NCBI RefSeq assembly: GCF_004118675.1
Contig: NZ_SDHZ01000004.1
Coordinates: 310,001-374,000 of the forward strand
Reading direction: 5' to 3'
Source: Filimonas effusa
GTDB lineage: Bacteria; Bacteroidota; Bacteroidia; Chitinophagales; Chitinophagaceae
Length of the DNA: 64,000 nt
Shown here: in pieces, positions 1-9,570 of the stretch
Layout of the letters: every line of letters starts with the position of its first letter
Position numbering within the stretch: the first letter of the stretch is position 1
The notes under the pieces: generated by a model
What the model saw: the letters and a program-made list of their open reading frames with translations, nothing else
What the model was told of the DNA's origin: nothing
The model's database searches: none
Made by a program: the position numbers and the translations under genes

Positions 1-2
1 TA

Positions 3-92
3 CTCGATGTATTTAAAGAGGCAGATATAGAAGTGATGTCGCCACAATACTATGTCGTGCGAAACGGAAACGAAACTGATAACAGTAAATAA
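3..92 (+). CDS. C-terminal end of a probable MscS-family mechanosensitive channel (partial)
   Basis: Only the last 29 codons are in the window, in the frame beginning at base 3 and ending with TAA at 90-92. The peptide contains FKEADIEVMSPQYYVVRNGN, which resembles the conserved tail of the cytoplasmic domain of small-conductance mechanosensitive channels (FKEAGIEIMSPxYxxxRDGN). The match is short, so the family call is tentative. The gene starts upstream of the window. No obvious terminator follows, and the next gene begins 185 bp downstream. Confidence 0.4.
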   Translation, partial: LDVFKEADIEVMSPQYYVVRNGNETDNSK

Positions 93-277
93 TGTTATAG
101 CATAACAATTCCATAGTTATGTAAAGAGAAAACTAATAGTTGTAAATAGTTGTGTAGCGTTTAATGTGACTGAGGGCTTTAACGGAAAATTGGGAAGTGA
201 AGATTAGGATATATTCTAAAATATTTCCAAATTGTTTCATATAACCATTAACCTTTACACCCTCTCGAACCTTTAAA

Positions 278-3040
278 ATGAATAAATTATCAGCAACGCT
301 TGTGTGCCTGGTATTTGTGTGTGTGTCCTTTGGCCAGTCTGCGACAATGAAGGGCCAGCTTTTAGATAGCTTCAACCAACAAAGAATGCCCAATGCAGCC
401 GTAGCATTGTTGCATGCAAAAGATTCGGTCATGTATGCTTTTGAGCGTACAGATGCCGGCGGTAATTTTAATTTTAAACAGGTGAATCCCGGTAAGTACG
501 TATTACTGATTACTGCTCCCAACTATGCGGATTATGCCGATACGTTTATGCTGGCGGAAAATGCAAACCTGGATCTGAAAACAATACCGCTGTTGTTGAA
601 AGCAAGATTGCTTGAAGATGTCGTAGTACGGCAAACAGTTGCTGCCATTAAGATCAAAGGCGATACTACAGAATTTAAAGCAGACAGTTTCCAGGTAAGA
701 GCAAATGCAAGTGTGGAAGAGCTGCTGAAAAAACTGCCGGGTATTAAGGTGGACAAAGACGGAAAGATCTCGGTGTTTGGCGAAACAGTAGAACGTGTAT
801 TGGTCGATGGAGAAGAATTCTTTGGAAATGATCCAACACTTGTAACACAGAACCTGCGTGCCGATATGGTTGATAAGGTACAGGTATATGATAAAAAATC
901 GGACCAGGCAACTTTTACAGGTATAGAAGATGGGGAACGATCGAAGACCATCAACCTTAAACTCAAAGAAGATAAAAAAAGAGGGTACTTCGGAAAGCTG
1001 AATATAGGCAGGGGCACCGATGGCTTTTACGATATGCAGGCTATGTTTAACCTGTTCCGTAATAAAGAACGTTTGTCTGTATTTGGCATTTCTTCCACCA
1101 CCGGAACTATGGGACTTAACTGGCAGGATGAAGGTAAGTTCGGGCAGGCAGAGGAGCTCAACTATAATGAGGAAGAGGGCTATTTCACTGGTTCCGACAA
1201 CTGGGATGGTTTATGGGCAGGTTATTATGATAACCGTGGGTTACCTGATACCAAAACCGCCGGAGTACACTACGATACCAAATGGGATGGCGACAAACAG
1301 AAGCTGAACGGCAATTATAAAATGCAGGATCTTACTATTGTAGGGCAAAGCACACAAAACACGCAGTATTTGCTGCCAGACAGTTCTTACTATAATAACT
1401 CTGTTCAGTCATTTAGTAACCAGGCGCTGAGGCATAATGTTAACGGTGCTTACGACTGGCAGGTAGATTCCAGTTCTTCTTTCAAAGTAACGGCCCTGGG
1501 AACATGGGAACATAAAGAAACAACGGAAGATAATAGCAGCAACTCACTGGCAATGGATAAGTCGCTGGTAAACCAAAACAACCGCAGAACTACCAATGAA
1601 GGAGATGCCCGCGTGTTTAACAGCGATATGATATGGCGTAAAAAGTATCGCAAAACAGGCCGGTCGCTTTCTGCAGCGTTCAGCCAGAAATACAGGAGTA
1701 ACGAAGGCGAGGGATATCTCAGATCCAATACGTCGTTTTATAATATATCGGGAACACTGGATTCAACACAGTTCATCGATCAGTTGAAAGTCAACAGGTC
1801 GGAGCGACTAACACTGGATGGCAATGTGACCTATTCAGAACCGCTGTCGGCAACCAGTTTCCTTATTGCAAATTATGGGGTTGTAGTTGATAACAATGAT
1901 GCATTACGGAGTTCTTACAATAAAATAAATGATAAATATGAGCTTCTGGATAGCACTTATAGTAGCAATTATCGCTTTAATATTTTTACTCATAAGGGGG
2001 GGCTTTCTTATAAATACGTAAAGAATAAAATTCGTGTAAGCATAGGGGGAAACATAGGTGTTACTTCCTTCCGGCAAAACGATCTTTATCGGAATAATAT
2101 CCGTACCAGGGATTTCATCAACTGGTTCCCGAAGGCCAGTTTAAATTACACTATCGGCAAAACCGGCGCCTTTGTAGCGCGTTATGAAGGCAGAACCCAG
2201 CAGCCTAATATTAATGATATTCAGCCTTTGCAGGCGAATGATAATCCTTTGTTTATTACAATGGGCAATCCCGATCTAAAGCCTTCTTTTAATAATCGCA
2301 TTGAACTCAATTACAGAAGTTACCAGGCTTTAAAACAACGATTCCTTTATACCGGTATGTACCTTTCAAGTACCAATAATGCCATCAGCTGGAAAAATAC
2401 AATTGATGAAGCAGGTAAAACATTTAGGCAGGCCGTGAACCTTAACGGAAACTGGAATACCAGCTTCCGGGCAATGTACGGTTTCAAGCTTAAGAAACTG
2501 AACCTGGATCTGCGTCCTGGTTTTAACGTTTCTTATGGCCGCACCGTTAATTATGTGAATGGATTACTCGGTAAGAACAACAATACTGCCGGCAATATAG
2601 ACCTGAGTATTGGCAGGAGCAGTGAAAAGGTTGAATTCTATGTTTATGGATCGCTGTCCTATACGCATAGCAAATCTTCACTTCAGTTACAGCAGCGTAC
2701 CAACTACTGGACATCCTATATCGAGCCGGGAATATCATGGAAGCTGCCCTGGCGCCTGGTGCTGGCAACCGATATGAACATAAGTCTGAGGCAAAAGCTG
2801 ACACCCGATGAGCCTGATAATAATGTAGTATTATGGAAGGCGTCGATAGAAAAAAAGTTCATGAAGAGTGAAGCGCTCAGCCTGAAAGTGTCGGTGAATG
2901 ACATCCTTAACCAGAACAACGGTTTCAACAGAAGTGCTAACAATAACATGATATCACAATCTACCTATACCACTATCCGCCGTTATGGCCAGTTATCTGT
3001 CATCTGGAACTTTAATAAAATGGGAGGCGTCACTAAATAA
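278..3040 (+). CDS. Outer membrane beta-barrel protein, TonB-dependent receptor-like (OMP_b-brl_3 type)
   Basis: A 920-residue protein with an N-terminal signal peptide ending near ...VSFGQSA. A carboxypeptidase-regulatory-like beta-sandwich domain follows (about residues 24-105: MKGQLLDSFNQQRMPNAAV, then GNFNFKQVNPGKYVL). Next is a plug-like region (VEELLKKLPGIKVDKDGKI, VERVLVDGEEFFGNDP) and a long aromatic-rich barrel. This is the OMP_b-brl_3 architecture, a relative of TonB-dependent receptors that usually lacks a TonB box and a SusD partner. The gene for a GLPGLI-family protein starts 6 bp downstream, a pairing often seen in Bacteroidota, so the two are probably co-transcribed. The substrate cannot be told from sequence. 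The ATG at 278 is the first start giving a signal peptide. Confidence 0.88.
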   Translation: MNKLSATLVCLVFVCVSFGQSATMKGQLLDSFNQQRMPNAAVALLHAKDSVMYAFERTDAGGNFNFKQVNPGKYVLLITAPNYADYADTFMLAENANLDLKTIPLLLKARLLEDVVVRQTVAAIKIKGDTTEFKADSFQVRANASVEELLKKLPGIKVDKDGKISVFGETVERVLVDGEEFFGNDPTLVTQNLRADMVDKVQVYDKKSDQATFTGIEDGERSKTINLKLKEDKKRGYFGKLNIGRGTDGFYDMQAMFNLFRNKERLSVFGISSTTGTMGLNWQDEGKFGQAEELNYNEEEGYFTGSDNWDGLWAGYYDNRGLPDTKTAGVHYDTKWDGDKQKLNGNYKMQDLTIVGQSTQNTQYLLPDSSYYNNSVQSFSNQALRHNVNGAYDWQVDSSSSFKVTALGTWEHKETTEDNSSNSLAMDKSLVNQNNRRTTNEGDARVFNSDMIWRKKYRKTGRSLSAAFSQKYRSNEGEGYLRSNTSFYNISGTLDSTQFIDQLKVNRSERLTLDGNVTYSEPLSATSFLIANYGVVVDNNDALRSSYNKINDKYELLDSTYSSNYRFNIFTHKGGLSYKYVKNKIRVSIGGNIGVTSFRQNDLYRNNIRTRDFINWFPKASLNYTIGKTGAFVARYEGRTQQPNINDIQPLQANDNPLFITMGNPDLKPSFNNRIELNYRSYQALKQRFLYTGMYLSSTNNAISWKNTIDEAGKTFRQAVNLNGNWNTSFRAMYGFKLKKLNLDLRPGFNVSYGRTVNYVNGLLGKNNNTAGNIDLSIGRSSEKVEFYVYGSLSYTHSKSSLQLQQRTNYWTSYIEPGISWKLPWRLVLATDMNISLRQKLTPDEPDNNVVLWKASIEKKFMKSEALSLKVSVNDILNQNNGFNRSANNNMISQSTYTTIRRYGQLSVIWNFNKMGGVTK

Positions 3041-3046
3041 ACTATT

Positions 3047-3793
3047 ATGAGATCTTTTATTTTTTTGATAATACTGGTTAGTCTGTCCGCGTTTCAAACG
3101 GGCAAGACACAAAACGCCATTTATCTTTCTGAAGGCAGCATTGAATTTGAAAAAAAGGTGCATACACATGCGCGTTTGGAAAAGGATGATATGTTTGACG
3201 AAGCGATAAAAAAGACGGTCCCTAAATTCAGAACAACCTATCATAATCTTTTCTTCCGTGGTCAAACTACCCTTTACAAGCCCGGGCGTGCTGTGCCGGT
3301 ACAGGGGCCTGCCGGTTTTGGCGGCGCTGCGGCGGAAGACAATATTGTTTACAGCTTACTCGATAAACAATTGTATACCGGGCAGAAAGAGATCTTTGAT
3401 CAGCGGTACCTGGTGGCCGACAGTACCAGGAAGATCAAGTGGAAGATCACCACTGAAACCCGTATGATCGCAGGCTTTGAATGCCGCAGGGCCAATGCTT
3501 TGTTTCTCGATTCCGTTTACATTGTAGCTTATTATACCGATGCGATACTTACCCGTGGCGGCCCTGAGTCTGTCAGTGGTTTGCCGGGCATGATATTGGG
3601 GCTGGCCATACCCAGTGAACATATCACCTGGTTTGCCACCAAAGTAACTGCTGAACCGGTAAGTGATAAACTGCTGGTGCCTCCTTCAAAAGGGAAGCAG
3701 GTAACTTACCGGCAGTTACTCGATGACCTGAAAACAGGTTTGAAAGATTGGGGCGATTGGGCAAAACGAGCTATTATGGCAGCGATGCTGTAG
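3047..3793 (+). CDS. GLPGLI family protein
   Basis: A 248-residue exported protein with an N-terminal signal sequence (FIFLIILVSLSAFQTGKTQ). The family-defining motif appears as SGLPGMILGLAIP, with Met replacing Leu in GLPGLI. The preceding stretch (TRMIAGFECRRANALF, then IVAYYTDAI) is the usual context of this motif. The function of the family is unknown. It recurs directly downstream of OMP_b-brl_3 / TonB-receptor-like genes, as here (6 bp spacing), so an accessory role at the outer membrane is an inference. The length is typical for the family. Confidence 0.85.
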   Translation: MRSFIFLIILVSLSAFQTGKTQNAIYLSEGSIEFEKKVHTHARLEKDDMFDEAIKKTVPKFRTTYHNLFFRGQTTLYKPGRAVPVQGPAGFGGAAAEDNIVYSLLDKQLYTGQKEIFDQRYLVADSTRKIKWKITTETRMIAGFECRRANALFLDSVYIVAYYTDAILTRGGPESVSGLPGMILGLAIPSEHITWFATKVTAEPVSDKLLVPPSKGKQVTYRQLLDDLKTGLKDWGDWAKRAIMAAML

Positions 3794-3816
3794 ATTTGTG
3801 CCCTAATATCTAACAG

Positions 3817-4494
3817 ATGATACAGGTTCATTCTTACATCGACCATACTATATTAAAACCCACCACTTTAGTTGCTGATATTGAAAAGGTTTGCGAAGAA
3901 GCAAAAACCTATTCCTTTGCTGCAGTATGTGTGCCGCCTCCTTTTGTAAAACTGGCGAAACAGTTACTCGAAGGAAGCAGCATTAAAGTGGCTACCGTAA
4001 TAGGATTCCCTTTTGGCTATTCCGCTATTGAAGCCAAAATCGCTGAAATATTACTGGCTATTGTAGATGGCGCCGATGAACTGGATGTTGTTATCAACCT
4101 CATTGCACTGAAGAATAACGACTGGCAGTACCTGGCCAATGAAATCAACCACATCATGCCTGTGATAAGAGGCAAGAATAAAGTGGTGAAATTTATTGTG
4201 GAATCGGGTATCCTCACCAACGATGAGATCATCAAATGCTGTGATATTTATGGCGCGGCAGGTATCGATTTCATGAAAACCTCTACCGGTTATGCCGAAA
4301 CCGGCGCTACTGTTGAAGCGGTAGCGTTAATGCGTAAACATTTACCCGAAGCGATACAAATAAAGGCCTCCGGCGGTATCCGCACCTACGAGTTTGCGGT
4401 ACAGCTCATAGAAGCCGGCGCTACCCGCCTGGGATGCAGTGCCAGTGTGGCTATCAGCAAACAGGAAGCCGCATCCGGCGCTGCCGGCTACTAA
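3817..4494 (+). CDS. deoC: Deoxyribose-phosphate aldolase
   Basis: A 225-residue cytoplasmic TIM-barrel enzyme. It cleaves 2-deoxy-D-ribose 5-phosphate into glyceraldehyde 3-phosphate and acetaldehyde, the last step of deoxynucleoside catabolism. The Schiff-base lysine lies in GIDFMKTSTGYAETG (Lys154) and the second catalytic lysine in IQIKASGGIRT (Lys183). The N-terminal YIDHTILKP signature and the GADELDVVINL segment are also present. The length fits short bacterial DeoC proteins. The start ATG at 3817 lies 23 bp after the preceding gene, but the roles differ, so any operon link is probably loose. No other nucleoside-catabolism gene is adjacent. Confidence 0.95.
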   Translation: MIQVHSYIDHTILKPTTLVADIEKVCEEAKTYSFAAVCVPPPFVKLAKQLLEGSSIKVATVIGFPFGYSAIEAKIAEILLAIVDGADELDVVINLIALKNNDWQYLANEINHIMPVIRGKNKVVKFIVESGILTNDEIIKCCDIYGAAGIDFMKTSTGYAETGATVEAVALMRKHLPEAIQIKASGGIRTYEFAVQLIEAGATRLGCSASVAISKQEAASGAAGY

Positions 4495-4523
4495 GTAAAT
4501 TTTACTTTGTAAATTGCAGTATC

Positions 4524-4955
4524 ATGAAACACTTGAGTTTTTTGCTGGTTTTCGTTTTCAGTTTCCTGTCTCATTACGGGCAGGACAGCATTGTGGTGCA
4601 TAAAGATGCCCGCCTGGATATCTTAAGCGCCAAACAGGCTGCTGTCAATAAACTTACTTCCAAACTCACGAATGGAGGGATGTACCGTGGTTATCGCTTA
4701 CAGATCATGAATACCCGGAGCCGCGAACAGGCATTCCAGGCAAAGGCCGACGTGTTTTCGCGTTTTCCTGAATACAAAGCCTATCTTACTTTCCAGTCTC
4801 CCTACTTTAAGGTGAGGGTAGGCGATTTTATGGATAAATCCGATGCGGAAGCTGCGCGGAAAACGCTCTCCAGGTATTATCCCCAGGGAGTATATGTAGT
4901 AGAAGATGCAGTAGAATACACACCTCCTGCTGAAGATGCGGATTTGTCAGAATGA
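4524..4955 (+). CDS. Exported SPOR-domain protein
   Basis: A 143-residue protein when begun at the ATG at 4524, which opens a clear signal peptide (HLSFLLVFVFSFLSHYGQ). Longer reading frames from upstream overlap deoC and lack a signal peptide. After a short helix (LDILSAKQAAVNKLTSKL) comes one SPOR fold: YRLQIMNTRSREQAFQAKAD, then YFKVRVGDFMDKSDAEAARK, ending PQGVYVVEDAV. SPOR domains bind septal peptidoglycan that lacks stem peptides, so a cell-envelope location is expected. The acidic C-terminal tail is short. The amidohydrolase gene begins 15 bp downstream, so the two genes may share a transcript. Confidence 0.82.
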   Translation: MKHLSFLLVFVFSFLSHYGQDSIVVHKDARLDILSAKQAAVNKLTSKLTNGGMYRGYRLQIMNTRSREQAFQAKADVFSRFPEYKAYLTFQSPYFKVRVGDFMDKSDAEAARKTLSRYYPQGVYVVEDAVEYTPPAEDADLSE

Positions 4956-4970
4956 TAAACAGATGAAGAA

Positions 4971-6158
4971 ATGTTAGAACAGAAGATAAAAGCATTAGCC
5001 CAGGCATATGCCGGTGAATTTGTTGCCGTACGACAACATTTGCACGCGCATCCTGAGCTGAGCTACCAGGAATTTGAAACATCAGCGTTTGTAAAAGAAA
5101 AACTCAGTTCCTGGGGTATCCCTTTCGAAGTAAAAGCAACCACCGGCATCGTAGGTATTATCGAAGGGCGCAACCCGGCTTCCCGTATCATCGCTTTACG
5201 GGCCGATATGGATGCCCTGCCCATTGAAGAAGAGAACGATGTACCCTACCGCTCGCAGCACAAAGGCGTTATGCATGCCTGCGGGCACGATGTGCATACT
5301 ACCTGCCTGCTGGGCGCCGCAAAAATATTATGCGGAACAAAGAACGAGTGGGAGGGAACCGTTAAGTTATTGTTCCAGCCGGGCGAAGAACGTAACCCCG
5401 GCGGCGCCAGTTATATGATCAGGGAAGGCGCGCTTGAAAACCCCCGTCCCCAGGGTATCATCGGACTGCATGTGCACCCCGGCCTGGAAGCGGGAAAACT
5501 GAGCTTCCGCAAAGGCAGGGTAATGGCAAGCGCCGATGAATTATATGTGACCATAAAAAGCAAGGGCGGGCATGCTGCCGCACCTCATTTAACTATAGAT
5601 ACCATACTGGTGGCGTCGCAGCTGATCGTTAACCTGCAACAGGTCATCAGCAGGAACAACAACCCTTTATCTCCATCGGTGTTGTCTATCTGCTCCTTCC
5701 AGGGCGGATTCACCACCAATGTCATCCCCAGCGAAGTAAAACTCATGGGTACCTTCCGGGCTATGGACGAGGTATGGCGCTTCCAGGCGCACGAACTCAT
5801 CCGCAAACAGGTAGAAGGCCTGGCGCTGGCCACGGGAGCCGAAATAGACCTGCATATAGATGTAGGTTATCCTACGGTTGACAACGACCCTGTTTTAACT
5901 GGCGAAGCCTGGACAAAAGCAGAGGAATACCTTGGCGCGGCCAATGTTTCGGAAACCGAAATGCGTATGGGTGCGGAAGATTTTGGCTATTACACCCAGG
6001 TGATCCCCGGTTGTTTTTACCGTCTTGGTGTTCGCAACGAAGTGCGTGGTATTGTTCACAACGTGCATACCCCCCGTTTCGACGTCGATGAATCGGCTAT
6101 TGAAACCGGTATGGGCATGATGGCCTGGCTGGGAGCCACCGTTCAGGGCGCTGTTTAA
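4971..6158 (+). CDS. M20 family metallo-amidohydrolase
   Basis: A 395-residue hydrolase of the aminoacylase-1-like/hippurate hydrolase branch of peptidase family M20. It is expected to cleave an N-acyl amino acid or a related amide using bound divalent metals. Visible signatures are HLHAHPELSYQEFET near residue 24, LRADMDALPI near 77, MHACGHDVHTTCLLGA with metal-ligand Cys104 and His106, FQPGEE near 136, GLHVHPG near 165, and a C-terminal His in NVHTPRFDVDE. The lid domain lies in the middle third. The alternative ATG at 4963 is followed by an early stop, so 4971 is the start. No signal peptide is seen, so it is probably cytoplasmic. The exact substrate cannot be named. Confidence 0.9.
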   Translation: MLEQKIKALAQAYAGEFVAVRQHLHAHPELSYQEFETSAFVKEKLSSWGIPFEVKATTGIVGIIEGRNPASRIIALRADMDALPIEEENDVPYRSQHKGVMHACGHDVHTTCLLGAAKILCGTKNEWEGTVKLLFQPGEERNPGGASYMIREGALENPRPQGIIGLHVHPGLEAGKLSFRKGRVMASADELYVTIKSKGGHAAAPHLTIDTILVASQLIVNLQQVISRNNNPLSPSVLSICSFQGGFTTNVIPSEVKLMGTFRAMDEVWRFQAHELIRKQVEGLALATGAEIDLHIDVGYPTVDNDPVLTGEAWTKAEEYLGAANVSETEMRMGAEDFGYYTQVIPGCFYRLGVRNEVRGIVHNVHTPRFDVDESAIETGMGMMAWLGATVQGAV

Positions 6159-6364
6159 TACCAGAAACGCCGTTTAGTATTTATTTAGCAGGAACCGGCC
6201 TTTTTTTGACCAACATGCCCTGTAGCACAGGCAAGTGGGTGGAAAATCGTACTAACAACTGATAATATTGTATTTTGCGGTCCTGATTGCCGGCAGAGCT
6301 TATAGTATCCCCGTTATGATACTATCCCCTCCAGGAATAGGGGAGCCGGCTAAAAAAACGAATA

Positions 6365-8707
6365 ATGGACAAACAGAAAGAACTGCGGAGACAGCAGGCA
6401 TTGGAGTACCATGCCAATGGCCGTCCCGGTAAGATCGAAGTCATCCCTACCAAAGAAGCGAAAACACAGCGCGATCTGGCACTCGCTTACAGTCCGGGAG
6501 TAGCAGAACCCTGTAAAGAAATTTTCAACAACAAAGAAGACGTTTACAAATACACCTCCAAGGGCAACCTGGTAGGCGTTATCAGTAACGGTACGGCCGT
6601 ACTGGGCCTGGGCGATATAGGCCCTGAAGCCGGTAAGCCCGTGATGGAAGGAAAAGGTGTATTGTTCAAGATCTTCGCCGACATAGATGTATTCGACATC
6701 GAGATCAATGAAAAAGACCCGGTGAAATTTGTAGAGATCGTGAAATCGCTGGAACCCACTTTCGGCGGTATCAACCTCGAAGATATCAAGGCCCCGGAAT
6801 GCTTTTACATCGAGAAAGCACTACGCGAGCAACTGAATATTCCTGTGATGCACGACGACCAGCATGGCACCGCTATCATCAGCGGCGCAGCGCTGTTGAA
6901 TGCACTGGAAATACAGAAGAAAAAAATAGAAAAGGCAAAATTCGTGATCAACGGCGCCGGCGCGGCCGCCATGGCCTGCGTGCAGATCTATATATCGTTA
7001 GGCGCCCGTTACGAGAACTTTACCATGTTTGATAAAGACGGTGTTTTACATGCCGAACGCAACGACCTCGACGAGATCAAACAGAAGTTCGCCATCAAAA
7101 GACCGGATATCACACTCGACAAAGCCATGAAGGATGCCGATGTATTTGTAGGTTTAAGCGTAGGCAACGTGGTAACGCCCGAGATGATCAAAAGCATGGC
7201 TAAGAACCCGATCGTTTTTGCGATGGCCAACCCCGAGCCGGAGATCACCTACGAAGCCGCCACCGCCGCACGTAAGGATATCATCATGGCAACAGGCCGC
7301 AGCGATTATCCCAACATGGTGAACAACGTACTGGGTTTCCCCTTTATCTTCCGTGGTGCACTTGACGTAAGAGCCAAAGAAATCAATGAAGCCATGAAGC
7401 TGGCTGCCGTAAAAGCACTGGCCGACCTGGCAAAGACGCCGGTACCCGATATCGTGAACCTGGCCTATAACCAGAAATCGATGTCTTTCGGTCCGGAATA
7501 TATTATACCCAAACCGCTCGATCCGCGTTTGCTGGCAACCGTATCGCCTGCCGTAGCGCAGGCAGCCATCAGCAGCGGCGTGGCGCAGAAAGTAATTGAA
7601 GACTGGGATGCCTACACTGTAGAGCTCAATAAACGCCTTGGTCTCGATAACCAGATCATGCGCATACTGGGCACCAAAGCAAGGCGCGATCCCAAACGTA
7701 TTGTATTTGCGGAAGCAGATAACCAGAAGATCTTAAAAGCGGCAAGTATCGTCTACGACGAAGGTATCGGTTTCCCCATCCTGCTGGGTGAAGAAGCCAG
7801 GATCCGCGCTATCGCCGAAGAAAATAATCTAGATATCAGCGACCTGCCGATCATCGATACCAGGAGCGATGCCAGCGAAGCAAAACGCAATGAATACGGC
7901 GAAATATTCTTTAAAAAGCGCCAGCGCAAAGGCTTCAACATTTATGAGAGCAAGAAGATCATGAAAGACCGTAACCATTACGGTTGTATGATGGTGGAAA
8001 TGGGAGATGCCGAAGCCATGATCTCGGGCCTGACAAGGAACTATGCCGAAGCCATCCGTCCTGCGCTCCAGATCATTGGTACCGATGAAGGTGTGAAAAA
8101 GATTGCCGGTATGTACCTGCTGCTCACCAAAAAAGGACCTTTATTCCTGGCCGATACCACGGTAAACTTCAATCCTACCGCCGAAGAACTGGCCGATATT
8201 GCGCTGCTGGTAGCCAAGGAAGTACGCACCTTCAATTTCACCCCCAGGATCGCGATGCTCAGCTACAGCAATTTTGGCAGCAATAACAGTCCCGAAGCAC
8301 ACCTGATGGCCGAAGCTACCCGTATCCTGCGCCAGCGTAATCCTTCGCTGGTAGTGGATGGCGAAATGCAGGCGTCCCTGGCCTTCGATAAAAAGGTGCT
8401 GAAAGACAACTATCCGTTCAGCGAACTGGTCGATGAAGATGTGAACACACTTATCTTCCCCAACCTGTCTGCCGGCAATATTGCCTATAATTTGTTGAAA
8501 GAAGTTGGGGGCGCCGACGCTATTGGCCCGATTTTGTTAGGGTTAAAAAAGCCGGTTCACGTCCTTCAATTGGGGAGTTCTGTGCGCAGTATTATCAATA
8601 TGGCTAATATTGCCGTTGTAGATGCCCAGCTGAAATGTAAAGCCGATACCGGGGAGCAGATCCAGCGTTCGCCCTGGTGGAAAAGTTTAAAGAACAGGAA
8701 GAAATAA
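6365..8707 (+). CDS. maeB: NADP-dependent malic enzyme with C-terminal phosphotransacetylase-like domain
   Basis: A 780-residue fusion enzyme that oxidatively decarboxylates malate to pyruvate with NADP+. The N-terminal malic enzyme part (about residues 1-430) shows [33 protein letters not shown]-type sequence, [20 protein letters not shown] and the nucleotide-binding [13 protein letters not shown]. The C-terminal part (about 440-770) is phosphotransacetylase-like ([40 protein letters not shown]). In MaeB proteins that part usually acts in regulation by acetyl-CoA rather than in catalysis. The length matches full-length MaeB. A 206-bp gap upstream probably holds the promoter. The MlaE-type permease gene follows by 16 bp. 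Confidence 0.95.
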   Translation: MDKQKELRRQQALEYHANGRPGKIEVIPTKEAKTQRDLALAYSPGVAEPCKEIFNNKEDVYKYTSKGNLVGVISNGTAVLGLGDIGPEAGKPVMEGKGVLFKIFADIDVFDIEINEKDPVKFVEIVKSLEPTFGGINLEDIKAPECFYIEKALREQLNIPVMHDDQHGTAIISGAALLNALEIQKKKIEKAKFVINGAGAAAMACVQIYISLGARYENFTMFDKDGVLHAERNDLDEIKQKFAIKRPDITLDKAMKDADVFVGLSVGNVVTPEMIKSMAKNPIVFAMANPEPEITYEAATAARKDIIMATGRSDYPNMVNNVLGFPFIFRGALDVRAKEINEAMKLAAVKALADLAKTPVPDIVNLAYNQKSMSFGPEYIIPKPLDPRLLATVSPAVAQAAISSGVAQKVIEDWDAYTVELNKRLGLDNQIMRILGTKARRDPKRIVFAEADNQKILKAASIVYDEGIGFPILLGEEARIRAIAEENNLDISDLPIIDTRSDASEAKRNEYGEIFFKKRQRKGFNIYESKKIMKDRNHYGCMMVEMGDAEAMISGLTRNYAEAIRPALQIIGTDEGVKKIAGMYLLLTKKGPLFLADTTVNFNPTAEELADIALLVAKEVRTFNFTPRIAMLSYSNFGSNNSPEAHLMAEATRILRQRNPSLVVDGEMQASLAFDKKVLKDNYPFSELVDEDVNTLIFPNLSAGNIAYNLLKEVGGADAIGPILLGLKKPVHVLQLGSSVRSIINMANIAVVDAQLKCKADTGEQIQRSPWWKSLKNRKK

Positions 8708-8723
8708 CTTAATAGCGTAGTTC

Positions 8724-9461
8724 ATGCACGTTTTAACACATATAGGCACGTATCTGAAGTTGATGAGGGGCATGTTTTCCCTTCCCGAAAACAAAAAAAT
8801 GTACTGGCAGGAATTCATGCACCAGTGCAGCGAAATCGGTTTTGGCGCGTTACCTATTGTGTTGATCATCTCCTTTTTCCTGGGTGCGGTAACCACGGTT
8901 CAAACAGCTTACCAGCTGGTAAGTCCGCTGATCCCGAAAACTACCATTTCCATGATCGTACGCGATACCATCATGCTGGAATTATCTCCAACCGTAGTTT
9001 GTATTGTATTAGCCGGTGTAATAGGCAGTAAAATAGCCAGTGAGCTGGGTAATATGCGCGTGAGCGAACAAATAGACGCGCTGGAGATCATGGGTATCAA
9101 TTCAAAGAGTTACCTGGTAGCCCCTAAAATAGTAGGCTCCCTGGTAGTGATCCCTGCGCTTATCGTGATCTCTATGTTCCTCGCCTTATGGGGTGGTCGT
9201 GTAGCAGGATCCCTTTCTGGTATCTTGTCCAATGATAGCTTCGATATAGGCCTCCGTCAGAACTTTAAACCCTTTAACGTATGGTTCGCCCTGATCAAAG
9301 CCTACACCTTCGGCTTCCTCATCAGTAGCGTATCAGCTTATTTTGGTTATTACGTAAAAGGTGGCGCACTCGAAATTGGTCGCGCAAGTACCACGGCAGT
9401 GATCGTAAGCTGTATCCTTATTCTTCTTGCAGATTACATACTGGCAGCATTGCTGCTGTAG
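8724..9461 (+). CDS. MlaE-family ABC transporter permease
   Basis: A 245-residue inner-membrane protein with about five hydrophobic segments. It has the MlaE/YrbE family hallmarks: ALPIVLIISFFLGAVTTVQT near the N-terminus, ELGNMRVSEQIDALEIMGIN in the middle, and FGFLISSVSAYFGYYVKGGA followed by GRASTTAVIVSC near the end. These permeases move phospholipids between the inner and outer membrane together with an MlaF ATPase and an MlaD substrate-binding protein. Here a strong terminator starts 30 bp after the stop, and neither partner gene is present. The ATPase must therefore be encoded elsewhere. The gene follows maeB closely and probably shares its transcript. Confidence 0.9.
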   Translation: MHVLTHIGTYLKLMRGMFSLPENKKMYWQEFMHQCSEIGFGALPIVLIISFFLGAVTTVQTAYQLVSPLIPKTTISMIVRDTIMLELSPTVVCIVLAGVIGSKIASELGNMRVSEQIDALEIMGINSKSYLVAPKIVGSLVVIPALIVISMFLALWGGRVAGSLSGILSNDSFDIGLRQNFKPFNVWFALIKAYTFGFLISSVSAYFGYYVKGGALEIGRASTTAVIVSCILILLADYILAALLL

Positions 9462-9490
9462 CAGCTGGTTGATAAACCTGAATGACTTCA

Positions 9491-9543
9491 AAACAGAACC
9501 CTTGTTACAACTGCATGTTGCAGCCATAACAAGGGTTCTGTTT
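9491..9543. terminator. Bidirectional intrinsic terminator
   Basis: A perfect 17-bp inverted repeat (AAACAGAACCCTTGTTA at 9491-9507 and its complement at 9527-9543) is followed by a run of T on the + strand and preceded by A-rich bases that give T on the - strand. It sits between the convergent ends of the permease gene (stop at 9461) and the susD gene (stop at 9571), so it can end both transcripts. Confidence 0.88.
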
Positions 9544-9570
9544 TTTTATATTGCCTGAAAGAAATAGATT

